A DNA stretch of 64,000 bases from Tepidanaerobacter acetatoxydans_A (GTDB lineage: Bacteria > Bacillota > Thermosediminibacteria > Thermosediminibacterales > Tepidanaerobacteraceae), in NCBI GenBank assembly GCA_022840405.1, contig JALHJR010000005.1, positions 1 through 64,000 of the forward strand. Direction: 5' to 3'. The position numbers and the translations under genes were made by a program. Shown here in pieces: positions 35,142 through 44,286 of this stretch. The notes under the pieces are model-generated. The model was not told the origin of the DNA. It worked only from the letters and a program-made list of their open reading frames with translations, and did no database searches. How positions within the stretch are numbered: position 1 is the stretch's first letter; the number at the start of each line of letters is the position of its first letter.

Positions 35142-36677
35142 GTGTCGAAAAAACCGCTGATGCTAATGATTTTGGATGGCTGGGGATTAAACCCTGAAAA
35201 GAAAGCTAATGCCATATTAAATGCTAATACACCTAATTACGACCGATTGATAAATCATTATCCCAACACCATATTAGAGGCATCCGGGCTAGCAGTAGGA
35301 TTGCCGGAGGGACAGATGGGTAACTCCGAGGTAGGACATTTAAATATGGGGGCAGGGCGAATTGTATACCAGGACTTTACCAGGATAAGTCAAGACATAA
35401 AGAATGGCGGATTTTTTAAAAATCCCGCATTGGTTTATGCAATGGATAACGCATTAAATAATAATAAAGCTCTTCACCTTATGGGGCTTTTGTCTGACGG
35501 CGGAGTCCATAGCCATATAGATCATGTTAAAGCACTGCTTGATATGGCAAAACAAAAAGGTTTAAAGAGGGTTTATTTACATGCTTTTTTGGACGGCAGA
35601 GATGTGCCCCCAGCTAATGCTTTAAAATATATTAAAGAAATAGAAAATTATATGGATAAAATTGGTGTAGGAGCTATTGCCACCATATCAGGTCGCTACT
35701 ATGCCATGGATCGAGATAAAAGATGGGAAAGAACCCAAAGAGCATATGATGCCATGGTTTTGGGTCAAGGTATGAAAGCGATTAATGCAGAACATGCCCT
35801 ATTGCAAAGCTATGAATGTAAAGAAACGGATGAGTTTGTAACACCATCTGTTATTACTGATAGCTGTGGAGAACCGGTGGCGACGGTGGAATCGGGAGAT
35901 TCAATTATTTTCTTTAATTTTAGACCTGATAGAGCCCGTCAGTTAACCTACGCTTTCTGTGATGAAGAGTTTAAAGGATTTCAGCGGAAAAAAGGGTATT
36001 TTCCCGTCTGCTATGTTTGTATGACCGAATATGACGCAACGATAAAGAATGTAATGATAGCATATGGCCCCGAATCGATGGATAACATCCTAGCTGAAGT
36101 GCTGTCTAAAAATGGTCTTACACAGCTTAGAATTGCCGAAACCGAAAAATATGCACATGTTACATTTTTCTTTAACGGAGGGTCGGAAAAGGCTTATCCC
36201 GGTGAAGACCGTGTACTGATTCCATCACCTAAAGTAGCTACATACGACCAAAAGCCCGAGATGAGTGCATATGAAGTAGCCGATGCAGTAATAGAAAAAA
36301 TAATGGAAGATATTTACGATGTAATAATATTAAACTTTGCAAACCCGGATATGGTAGGCCATACAGGTATTTTTGAGGCAGCCGTAAGTGCCGTAGAGGC
36401 AGTGGATAAATGCATAGGGAAGGTAGCAAAAATCATTGATGAAAAAGGCGGAACTCTGCTTGTGACCGCAGACCATGGCAATGCCGAGCAAATGCTTGAT
36501 TATGTGACCGGCGAGCCTTATACGGCACACACATGCAATCCGGTTCCGTTTATTCTTGTAAGTGATAAAGCACGCAAGCTTAAATCAGGCAAATTAGCAG
36601 ATATAGCACCAACTATGCTTGAACTGTTGGGAATCGTGCAGCCCAAGGAAATGACAGGAGAATCATTGATAGTATAA
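35142..36677 (+). CDS. gpmI: Phosphoglycerate mutase, cofactor-independent
   Basis: The 511-residue Mn2+-dependent enzyme has the N-terminal metal site (MLMILDGWGLNP), the phosphorylated serine (GQMGNSEVGHLNMGAGR), the DGRDVPP segment and the C-terminal metal ligands (NPDMVGHTG, TADHGNAEQM). I choose GTG 35142 because the TAGGAG motif (35127-35132) is nine bases away; the TTG at 35133 directly abuts it. The MITE-like element begins at the final bases of its stop codon. Confidence 0.95.
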   Translation: MSKKPLMLMILDGWGLNPEKKANAILNANTPNYDRLINHYPNTILEASGLAVGLPEGQMGNSEVGHLNMGAGRIVYQDFTRISQDIKNGGFFKNPALVYAMDNALNNNKALHLMGLLSDGGVHSHIDHVKALLDMAKQKGLKRVYLHAFLDGRDVPPANALKYIKEIENYMDKIGVGAIATISGRYYAMDRDKRWERTQRAYDAMVLGQGMKAINAEHALLQSYECKETDEFVTPSVITDSCGEPVATVESGDSIIFFNFRPDRARQLTYAFCDEEFKGFQRKKGYFPVCYVCMTEYDATIKNVMIAYGPESMDNILAEVLSKNGLTQLRIAETEKYAHVTFFFNGGSEKAYPGEDRVLIPSPKVATYDQKPEMSAYEVADAVIEKIMEDIYDVIILNFANPDMVGHTGIFEAAVSAVEAVDKCIGKVAKIIDEKGGTLLVTADHGNAEQMLDYVTGEPYTAHTCNPVPFILVSDKARKLKSGKLADIAPTMLELLGIVQPKEMTGESLIV

Positions 36678-36846
36678 GTACCAGGGAAACCTCTGAAAAA
36701 GTGAAACATTATTGCAAATAACAAAAACCGTCATCCTGAGTGATAGCGAAGGATCTATTCTTAGAGCGGCTTTTAAGATTCTTCATTCCACTTTGCTTCA
36801 TTCAGAATGACATAAACCCGGGATTTTCAGAGGTTTCCTAGGCACT
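36677..36846. mobile_element. MITE-like palindromic element between gpmI and eno
   Basis: Terminal imperfect inverted repeats of about 23 bases lie at 36677-36699 and 36824-36846. Their core GGAAACCTCTGAAAA is perfect over 15 bases. They enclose an imperfect palindrome (36730-36812) that begins GTCATCCTGAGTGA and ends TTCAGAATGAC. There is no coding capacity. A half copy of the inner palindrome recurs at 46689-46714. No target-site duplication could be established. It may act as a transcript-processing stem within the glycolytic operon. Confidence 0.6.
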
Positions 36847-36945
36847 ATAGATACAAGGAATAAACGTAGCAGGGGCTGTGTGCAGGATATAATGATTAAT
36901 AAGGATAAAAAATTACTTTAATATAATTTAGAAAGGTGAGTGCTT

Positions 36946-38232
36946 ATGTCAATAATTTTAGATGTCTTTGCTAGAGAAATATTAGATTCGAGGGGCAACC
37001 CCACCGTAGAAGCAGAAGTTATACTTGAAGATGGAACTATGGGCAGAGCTGCAGTTCCATCAGGTGCGTCCACAGGTAAGTTTGAAGCGGTGGAGCTTCG
37101 AGATAAAGATGTGGCACGCTTTGGCGGTAAAGGCGTTTTAAAGGCGGTTCAAAATGTAAATGAAGAAATTGCTCCCGAACTGCGGGGCATGGATGTCCTC
37201 GATCAGGTGGCAATCGATCAGCTTTTAATCGATCTTGATAACACTCCTAATAAAGGTCGCCTCGGTGCCAATGCGATTTTAGGCGTATCCCTTGCCGCAG
37301 CTCATGCGGCAGCTAATTATTTGGGCGTCAGCCTGTATAAATACATCGGCGGTGCAAATGCCAAGGTACTGCCGGTTCCCATGATGAATATATTAAACGG
37401 CGGCGAGCATGCGGACAATAATATAGATTTGCAGGAATTTATGATTATGCCGGCTGGTGCTAAAAGCTTTGCACAAGCTCTCCAGATGGGAGCTGAAACA
37501 TTCCACACATTAAAGAAAGTTTTGGGCGACAGAGGTCTGTCTACAGCCGTTGGGGACGAGGGAGGTTTTGCACCAAATCTTTCCTCAAATGAGGAAGCAA
37601 TAAAATATATAATCGAGGCAATTGAGAAAGCCGGATATGTTCCCGGTAAGGATATATTCATTGCATTAGACCCTGCTTCTTCTGAATTTTACAATGACGG
37701 CAAATATCAGCTCAAAGGCGAAGGCTTAGAGTATGATGCAGCAGGCATGGTGGATTATTACGCACGCTTGACAGAAAAATATCCTATAATCTCTATAGAA
37801 GATGGTATGGCTGAAGAGGACTGGGAAGGCTGGAAACTTCTTACAGATGCTATAGGCAGCAAGGTGCAGCTTGTTGGCGATGATTTATTTGTCACAAATA
37901 CTGAGCGGCTAAAGCGCGGTATTGAAAAAGGAGTGGCTAACTCCATATTAATTAAATTGAATCAAATCGGAACGTTGACTGAAACCTTAGATGCTATTTC
38001 TATGGCTGAAAGGGCAAAATATACAGCAGTAGTTTCCCATCGTTCCGGTGAAACCGAGGATACTACCATCGCTGATTTGGTGGTAGCGGTCAATGCCGGC
38101 CAGATAAAAACAGGAGCTCCATCCCGCACCGACCGAGTAGCTAAGTACAACCAACTTTTAAGAATTGAGCAGGAGCTTGATACCACAGCCCGGTATCTCG
38201 GCATCGGCGCATTTTATAACATTAAACGATAA
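36946..38232 (+). CDS. eno: Enolase
   Basis: The 428-residue enzyme dehydrates 2-phosphoglycerate to phosphoenolpyruvate. Recognisable segments are AREILDSRGNPTVEAEV, GASTGKFEAVELRD, the metal ligands in SIEDGMAEEDWEGW and QLVGDDLFVTN, and SHRSGETEDTTIADL. ATG 36946 follows AAAGGTGA by about seven bases; an in-frame GTG at 36940 is too close. The 170-base element separating it from gpmI means it may be partly uncoupled from the upstream operon. Confidence 0.97.
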   Translation: MSIILDVFAREILDSRGNPTVEAEVILEDGTMGRAAVPSGASTGKFEAVELRDKDVARFGGKGVLKAVQNVNEEIAPELRGMDVLDQVAIDQLLIDLDNTPNKGRLGANAILGVSLAAAHAAANYLGVSLYKYIGGANAKVLPVPMMNILNGGEHADNNIDLQEFMIMPAGAKSFAQALQMGAETFHTLKKVLGDRGLSTAVGDEGGFAPNLSSNEEAIKYIIEAIEKAGYVPGKDIFIALDPASSEFYNDGKYQLKGEGLEYDAAGMVDYYARLTEKYPIISIEDGMAEEDWEGWKLLTDAIGSKVQLVGDDLFVTNTERLKRGIEKGVANSILIKLNQIGTLTETLDAISMAERAKYTAVVSHRSGETEDTTIADLVVAVNAGQIKTGAPSRTDRVAKYNQLLRIEQELDTTARYLGIGAFYNIKR

Positions 38233-38268
38233 AGACCATTGATTTTTATATGCATAGTTTTGCTTGAC

Positions 38269-38311
38269 GTTGTCAGGTGATGCAGTTCGCTTGCTTGCAT
38301 CGCCTGACAAC
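38269..38311 (+). terminator. Long hairpin after eno
   Basis: GTTGTCAGGTGATGCA (38269-38284) pairs with TGCATCGCCTGACAAC (38296-38311), 16 pairs with one G-U. There is no T-run, so it is either a factor-assisted terminator of the glycolytic operon or a palindromic repeat. Confidence 0.5.
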
Positions 38312-38370
38312 TATCGTTGCTATATATATGTATACATATTTACAAAAAATGGGCAGTGAGGGGGCTTTGT

Positions 38371-40836
38371 ATGAAGGAGTTAATTGTATACCCCACACCA
38401 TATTTGGTTAAGCAGCATAGAGCAGCACAGTTGAAAGGTAAACAAGGGGTGACCGGAGAATATCCGGTCACCTATGAAATTTTTATAGAAAAATGCATAA
38501 AAGATAATATAGCCTCAAAGACCTTTTTAGGAGATTTTAAGAAAAACCTTATTATCGAAAGTATATTTAGGAAGCTTAAAAAACAGAATAAACTGAAATA
38601 TTTTGATACACCCCGCCCAGGGTACATACATCGAATCGGAGAAGTCATAGGAGAACTCAAGCAACAGAATATCGATGCCAAAACCTTTGAAAACATTATA
38701 GGTGAGAAGGCCTGTCATCAAGACATTTCAATAATCTATCTAACATATCAAGATTTTCTTGAAAGAAATCAATTCTATGACAAAGAAGACCGCTATATAC
38801 TGTGTAAAAAACATGTTCAAAAAAGTAAATTTATTGCACATTATGATACGATACACTTCAAGGAATTTCATAAATTTTCCATAATCCAGGAAAAAATCTT
38901 AGAAGCTTTAGGCAGTAAAGTTAAGATTACTGATTCCGATTTAACGGTAAATATGAGACAGGTAAAGGCAGTAAAGGCTCAAAACCGCAGGACTGAAATT
39001 ATAAATCTTGCTCACGTTATTTTACAGGACCTGCAGGATGGGCTTTTGCCGGAAAATATATGTATTGTCTTGCGAAATAGAGATGCCTATGAAAATCTCC
39101 TCCTTGATATCTTTGATGAAATGTGTATCCCAATCTCTTTGGATAAGCAGGTAGTCCTGCTGCAAAATCCATTTATCAAAGCACTATTAAGACTGCTTTT
39201 TTATGGGGAGCTTACCGACTATTTTTCTGAAGAATGGGCAAAAGATAGCTCGGCAAGCAAACTGATAAGCGAGTGGATAGCTGATTTGGAGAATTTTCTG
39301 AAAGTTCAAGGCTATCCTGAAAAGTTTTGCCATATTCATGATAATAACCTTGCTGTAGTAAAGCGTGATATAGATGCATTCCAGTCACTTCAAGGTGTTT
39401 TAACCGAACTGAACGAAACCGATAAAATAATTTCTGAAGAAGCTGTATCATTTACTGATTTTGCAACCGTTTTAGATACTCACCTGCAAAGTAGTGTTTA
39501 TAGCTATAGCACTTTGAAAAACGGGATATGGATACTTCCTCCGGCTATGCTCAGAGGTTTAAGGTTTGACAAGATTTATGTTCCGGGCATGGTCGAAGGG
39601 GAATTCCCAAGAGATTTCCGACCGGATTGGCTTTTAAAGGACAAAGATAGGGCAGAATTCAATCGTAAAGGGTATAGGTTTGATACGTTGGATTTATTAC
39701 TTGAAAGAGAGAGGGAGTCCTTTGGTTTTTTAATATCATCAAGTCAGGCAGGGTATTTTTCTTATCCGATGATACTAGAAGACAACACTTCTTCACTGAT
39801 GTCAATTTACCTTGAAGAACTGTGCCAGAAGTCGGCTGCTACTATAGAAAATGTTAGGTTTGAGTCGGTATATTGCGGTAAAAAGCTAGAAAATATCGCT
39901 GTACAAGAGCGAGGAGTTATTATCGGGAATACGAAACAGCGGCTAAAGGAGCATTTTTGCAATACACCTTTCAGTACTACAGCACTTAATATGTATGGTG
40001 AATGTCCGTATAAATTTTTCCTCGCAAGAGTTTTAAATCTATCGCCTGTTGAGGAAGAAGACGAGTATACGGCAATAGCTAGGGGGACAGTTATACATAA
40101 AATACTTGAAATATTTTTCAAAAGGCATCGGGAAAAATTGGACGCTGCAATGCTTGATGAATATACAAATGACATAAAGGCTCTTGCCGATGAGGTTATA
40201 AAGAACTATAATCTCCAAGACAGCTTTGCACATCCATTGCTGCTGGAGATTGAAAAGTGCGACATTGTAACTAATATTGTAAACTATTTAGCATGGCATA
40301 TAAAACAGATGGGAGATTTTGTACCTGCCTTTATTGAACTTGGCTTCGGATATAAAAACGACTTTTCGCTGCACTTTGCTCCGGATATTCAGCTTGTGGG
40401 TAAAATTGACAGGATAGATGAGGATTCAAAGGGTAGATTGGTAATTTTTGATTATAAGGTAGGTTCAACACCGGATATAAATAAGATAGAGGACGGCACA
40501 AATCTGCAACTACCTATTTACATTATGGCGGCTGAGCAACTACTTAAAAAAACTGTGGCAGGCGGAGCATTTATTTCAATAAAAAAAGGTGCCATTGATA
40601 ATATCTTAGTCAGGGACAAGGATTTACCGTTCATATCTAAGCGTCGAAAAAAAGGAATCTTGAGCCAGCAAGAATGGAATCATATGATGGAAGCAGTGAG
40701 AGCTACCATTAGGACATATGTGGATGATATAAGGGAAGTAAAGTTTTTGCTAAACCCTAAAAGATGCCCAAAGATTGATGTTTATGGCAGTTTTTGTGAT
40801 TTTACCGGAATATGTCCTTGGGAAGGTGAAGACTGA
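38371..40836 (+). CDS. AddB-like PD-(D/E)XK nuclease subunit, compact form
   Basis: The 821-residue protein ends in a RecB-family nuclease domain: GKIDRIDEDSKGRLVIFDYKVGS (about residues 680-705) with QLPIYIMAAEQL. Cysteines fit an AddB-type 4Fe-4S clasp: GECPYKFFL before the nuclease, then RCPKI and SFCDFTGICPW at the end. The middle contains an inactive helicase-like scaffold (LPENICIVLRNRD, KIYVPGMVEGEFPRD). No Walker A is seen at the N-terminus (MKELIVYPTPYLVKQHRA), unlike canonical Bacillus AddB, and the protein is about 345 residues shorter. It overlaps the helicase gene by one base. Together they should process double-strand DNA ends. Confidence 0.8.
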   Translation: MKELIVYPTPYLVKQHRAAQLKGKQGVTGEYPVTYEIFIEKCIKDNIASKTFLGDFKKNLIIESIFRKLKKQNKLKYFDTPRPGYIHRIGEVIGELKQQNIDAKTFENIIGEKACHQDISIIYLTYQDFLERNQFYDKEDRYILCKKHVQKSKFIAHYDTIHFKEFHKFSIIQEKILEALGSKVKITDSDLTVNMRQVKAVKAQNRRTEIINLAHVILQDLQDGLLPENICIVLRNRDAYENLLLDIFDEMCIPISLDKQVVLLQNPFIKALLRLLFYGELTDYFSEEWAKDSSASKLISEWIADLENFLKVQGYPEKFCHIHDNNLAVVKRDIDAFQSLQGVLTELNETDKIISEEAVSFTDFATVLDTHLQSSVYSYSTLKNGIWILPPAMLRGLRFDKIYVPGMVEGEFPRDFRPDWLLKDKDRAEFNRKGYRFDTLDLLLERERESFGFLISSSQAGYFSYPMILEDNTSSLMSIYLEELCQKSAATIENVRFESVYCGKKLENIAVQERGVIIGNTKQRLKEHFCNTPFSTTALNMYGECPYKFFLARVLNLSPVEEEDEYTAIARGTVIHKILEIFFKRHREKLDAAMLDEYTNDIKALADEVIKNYNLQDSFAHPLLLEIEKCDIVTNIVNYLAWHIKQMGDFVPAFIELGFGYKNDFSLHFAPDIQLVGKIDRIDEDSKGRLVIFDYKVGSTPDINKIEDGTNLQLPIYIMAAEQLLKKTVAGGAFISIKKGAIDNILVRDKDLPFISKRRKKGILSQQEWNHMMEAVRATIRTYVDDIREVKFLLNPKRCPKIDVYGSFCDFTGICPWEGED

Positions 40837-43748
40837 TGGAATATACTCCTGAACAGAAAAAAGCCATTGAAACCGTAACGCAAAATCTGGTTGTAACAGC
40901 TGGAGCCGGAGCAGGCAAAACCAAGGTACTTGTTGATCGAATTCTCTATATTTTAGAGCAAGGCCTTGCCGACATAGATGAAATTGTGGCCATTACATAT
41001 ACAAAAAAAGCAGCATTAGAAATAAGAGAACGCCTTCGCAAAGAGATGATAAAACGGAAAGATGAAGGCGATTTTTCAAAAGGTCTGGAAAAATTAGGTA
41101 TTGCATATATCGGCACAATACACAGTTTTTGCCTGCGGCTTCTTATGGAAAACCCCGTGGAGGCTGGTATTGATTCTGATGCTAAAGTCATAGAAGAATA
41201 TAGGTCTAAGGCATGGATGAAAGAGAGTATCCGAGAGGCAATAATAGATAATCTTGAAAACAAATCTGTTTTTCAACTTACATCAGAATTAGGTTTTTCA
41301 AAACTGTCGAATGAGATTTATGAGCTAATGAGTAAAATGCAAAATCAGGGTCTGCGTCCGACCGTTATAAATACAATGGCTGAAACTGAGGATGAAAAAG
41401 CTATTGCCCTGCTTATTGAAAAGACATATAAATTGTATAATTTAAAAAAAGAAGAGCAGTTCTTTTTGGATTATGAAGATATTTTACAAAAAACCTTGGA
41501 CTTGCTTAAAGAAAATAAGGCAATACTTTGTGAATATCAGAGAAAATTTAGGTTTATTTTAATTGATGAATATCAGGATTTAAACTTTGTTCAAGATGAA
41601 ATTTTGCGTCTGTTGGGCAAAAATACTAATATTTTTGTTGTGGGTGATAAAAAACAATCCATATATGGGTTTAGAGGAGCTAGAGTTGAACTTTTTGAAA
41701 AGCTGCGAAAGGACTTGGAAAGGCAAGGACAAGCTCTAACCTTAAAAGATAATTTTAGAAGTGATGATCGGATAATCGAACATGTAAATCAAAGCTTCGA
41801 AAATCTTATGGAGGGATATGAACCTATTAAAGCAAATCGTCGCCACGGTGGTCAAAATAACATATGTTTTTTAACGATGGAAAGTCAAGGAACTATGAGT
41901 GAGCGAAGACAGAAGGAAGGCGAAATGATAGCAAAAAAGATTCTCGAGATGATTTCCGATGAATCTGTAAAGGTATTTGACAGAGAAACCCAAAAATATC
42001 GAAGACCTAGCTTCAGGGATTTTGCGGTACTTCTTAGAAGGAAGACCCATATAAAGCACTATGTAAATGCATTTAAAGCCCATAAAATACCGTTTTATGT
42101 GTCTGATACCGGAAGCATTATGGAAGATTCCAGTGTAAAAAATATACTCTGTGCATTAAATACCGTGGCTTTTCGAGATAACATAAATTTATATGGAACA
42201 CTTTCACACCTTTTTAAAATAAGTGATGAGGAACTAGCGGAGTATGTACTTATGCGGCAAGACCTGATATCAGGTCTTGAAGAAGATGCAAGCTATGACG
42301 ATATTCCTGAAAGTCTTGCCGAAGCCTTTAAATTAATCCTAATGTGGTGTAAAATAAAAGATAGAGCAACACTTAGAGAATTGACTCAGAGGATTGCGGA
42401 TGATACCATGCTTTTAGCTGCTGCAGCTCAAAATGACTTGCTTGAAGTCGAGAATGTGTTTAAGTTTTTGGATTTATGCAGGGATTATGATGAACAGGGT
42501 TATACTTTAAGAGAGTTTTTAGAAGAACTTTCGGATTTTGGCTGGGAGCAGCAGGAAGCCATAGATGTGTCCGAAGAGGAAGATGTAGTAAAATTCGTTA
42601 CTATACATTCTTCCAAAGGCTTGGAGTTTCCCATAGTTATTCTGGCAGATAGCGGTCAGGAAATATCAGGTATTTTTACAGAAGTACTATTCGAACCCGA
42701 AATAGGTTTGGCACTGAAAAAAGACATAGACAAGTGGGAAATGCTGAAAAAATACTTAAATCAAAAGGAGATTGAAGAGGCTAAACGGTTGTTATATGTT
42801 GCACTTACTCGCGCACGAGATTACCTCCTGATTTCAGGTGAGATGAAATCCGATAAAAAGGACAGCTTTTTAAAATGGCTGAACCCAGAAAGTATTACAG
42901 ATTCTGTAGATGATGGAATTTCTATAGAAACAATTTGGGAGTTGTCGGATGTTGCTGTAAATACTGTAGATTTACAGGAAAATAAACCAAAACTTGGAAA
43001 AAAACAAATTTATTTAAATAAGCACATTAGTGTTCCAAGGAGTTTTTCAGTAACCTCAATAGGAGAGTTTGCAAGATGCCCCAGAAGATATTATTTAAGT
43101 AATCAGATAGGTATACCCGAGAGACTTTTTTATAAAGATTGCGGTGATTTATCAAGACTTTCGGCAAGAGAAAGGGGCACAATCGTCCATGAGTTGATAG
43201 AAAAAATCCATAAAGAAAATATCAAAGTGAATAATAGAGAAGAAATTTTGGCTATTAACAGCTATCCCTTAAATTTTCAAGACAGAAGATTTATCGAAAG
43301 ATGTCTACAAAATTACCTTGAAAGCGATTTGTACAATACGCCGGGTGTGGTTTATTCCGAAATGCCATTTACGTATTATTTAGGTGAGAGGCGCTATATA
43401 ACGGGAAAGATTGATCACCTGATACTTGAAGAAGATGGGGCAACGGTAGTAGACTTTAAGACCAATTCTATGATAGATTCAGATTTGATGAAAGCTTATC
43501 GCTTGCAGGTAATGGCTTATGCCTTGGCAGTATCTGAAATTTGTGGCATAATACCAAAGAAAGCTGTTATCGCATCACTATTTGAAGGAAAAATCGTGGA
43601 ACTAGATATTTTACTATCTTCATTAGAAAAATGTAAAGCACAAATTTGCAGTATCATAGACCGGATAGAAAACGATGATTTTAATGGAAAGACACAAATA
43701 AAAACTAATTGTGACACTTGTGCATATAAAGGGGTATTATGTGAATAA
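40836..43748 (+). CDS. AddA-like UvrD-family helicase/nuclease
   Basis: The 970-residue superfamily 1 helicase has motif I (TAGAGAGKTKVLVDRI), motif II (ILIDEYQDLNFVQ), motif III (VVGDKKQSIYGFRGA), motif IV (KDNFRSDDRI), motif V (TIHSSKGLEFPIVIL) and motif VI (RLLYVALTRARDYLL). A C-terminal RecB-family nuclease follows (RERGTIVHELIEKI, GKIDHLILEEDGATVVDFKTN). It ends in NCDTCAYKGVLCE. The ATG shares a base with the stop of the AddB-like gene (TGATG). At 970 residues it is well below the about 1230 of Bacillus AddA. Repair of double-strand breaks is the likely role; a phage-defence role is possible. Confidence 0.85.
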   Translation: MEYTPEQKKAIETVTQNLVVTAGAGAGKTKVLVDRILYILEQGLADIDEIVAITYTKKAALEIRERLRKEMIKRKDEGDFSKGLEKLGIAYIGTIHSFCLRLLMENPVEAGIDSDAKVIEEYRSKAWMKESIREAIIDNLENKSVFQLTSELGFSKLSNEIYELMSKMQNQGLRPTVINTMAETEDEKAIALLIEKTYKLYNLKKEEQFFLDYEDILQKTLDLLKENKAILCEYQRKFRFILIDEYQDLNFVQDEILRLLGKNTNIFVVGDKKQSIYGFRGARVELFEKLRKDLERQGQALTLKDNFRSDDRIIEHVNQSFENLMEGYEPIKANRRHGGQNNICFLTMESQGTMSERRQKEGEMIAKKILEMISDESVKVFDRETQKYRRPSFRDFAVLLRRKTHIKHYVNAFKAHKIPFYVSDTGSIMEDSSVKNILCALNTVAFRDNINLYGTLSHLFKISDEELAEYVLMRQDLISGLEEDASYDDIPESLAEAFKLILMWCKIKDRATLRELTQRIADDTMLLAAAAQNDLLEVENVFKFLDLCRDYDEQGYTLREFLEELSDFGWEQQEAIDVSEEEDVVKFVTIHSSKGLEFPIVILADSGQEISGIFTEVLFEPEIGLALKKDIDKWEMLKKYLNQKEIEEAKRLLYVALTRARDYLLISGEMKSDKKDSFLKWLNPESITDSVDDGISIETIWELSDVAVNTVDLQENKPKLGKKQIYLNKHISVPRSFSVTSIGEFARCPRRYYLSNQIGIPERLFYKDCGDLSRLSARERGTIVHELIEKIHKENIKVNNREEILAINSYPLNFQDRRFIERCLQNYLESDLYNTPGVVYSEMPFTYYLGERRYITGKIDHLILEEDGATVVDFKTNSMIDSDLMKAYRLQVMAYALAVSEICGIIPKKAVIASLFEGKIVELDILLSSLEKCKAQICSIIDRIENDDFNGKTQIKTNCDTCAYKGVLCE

Positions 43749-43949
43749 TTATGGGAAAGAGGGTGGTCTTAGAGGATAAGTAATGCTTTATTAAACAGAA
43801 GTTAAAGCTAAAACTCAAAATAACATATCATCAGGTTATTATATTGTATAATAGAACAGTATTAAGTATTTTAATGTGTAATATAAAATATAGAGTAGCA
43901 CATATTTAGATAACATGGATGTATTAGTACATCATTTATGATAAATGTG

Positions 43950-43978
43950 TTGTGTTTTAAAAAACCTTGTGTTATAAT
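43950..43978 (+). promoter_or_regulatory. Promoter of secG-hppA
   Basis: TTGTGT (43950-43955), a 17-base spacer and TATAAT (43973-43978) lie 34 bases before secG. The rest of the 43749-44011 gap shows no gene. Confidence 0.65.
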
Positions 43979-44011
43979 CACTAATATTAGCTTATACGGG
44001 AGGTAGGCGGC

Positions 44012-44239
44012 ATGGAAATATTCTTGACAATAGTTTATCTACTAATTTGTATTGGCCTTATTGCACTGGTTTTGTTGCAGTCGGGCAAGTCTGCTGGTAT
44101 GGCCGGAAGTATTGCCGGCGGTGCTGAAAAGCTGTTTGGCAAGAAAAAAGGCATCGATGACAAGCTGGCCAAATACACAGAGATTCTGGCACTTGTATTT
44201 CTGGCTATGTCGATTGCAATGATTGTTTTTTTGCGTTAG
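44012..44239 (+). CDS. secG: Protein-export membrane protein SecG
   Basis: This 75-residue protein has two transmembrane helices (about 2-22 and 53-73) separated by the SecG loop LQSGKSAGMAGSIAGGAEKLFGKKKG. It is the auxiliary subunit of the SecYEG translocon. GGGAGG precedes the ATG. In many Firmicutes secG follows eno and precedes rnr; here hppA follows it, and the AddAB-like genes separate it from eno. Confidence 0.93.
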   Translation: MEIFLTIVYLLICIGLIALVLLQSGKSAGMAGSIAGGAEKLFGKKKGIDDKLAKYTEILALVFLAMSIAMIVFLR

Positions 44240-44286
44240 TATTTAAACACTTTCAATACTTTCAATAATCTGGAGGGAACTATCAA

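Noticed and set aside
36730..36812. CRISPR-like or tRNA-like interpretation of the palindromic repeat
   Set aside because: There is a single inverted unit with no spacer array, and no cloverleaf can be drawn.
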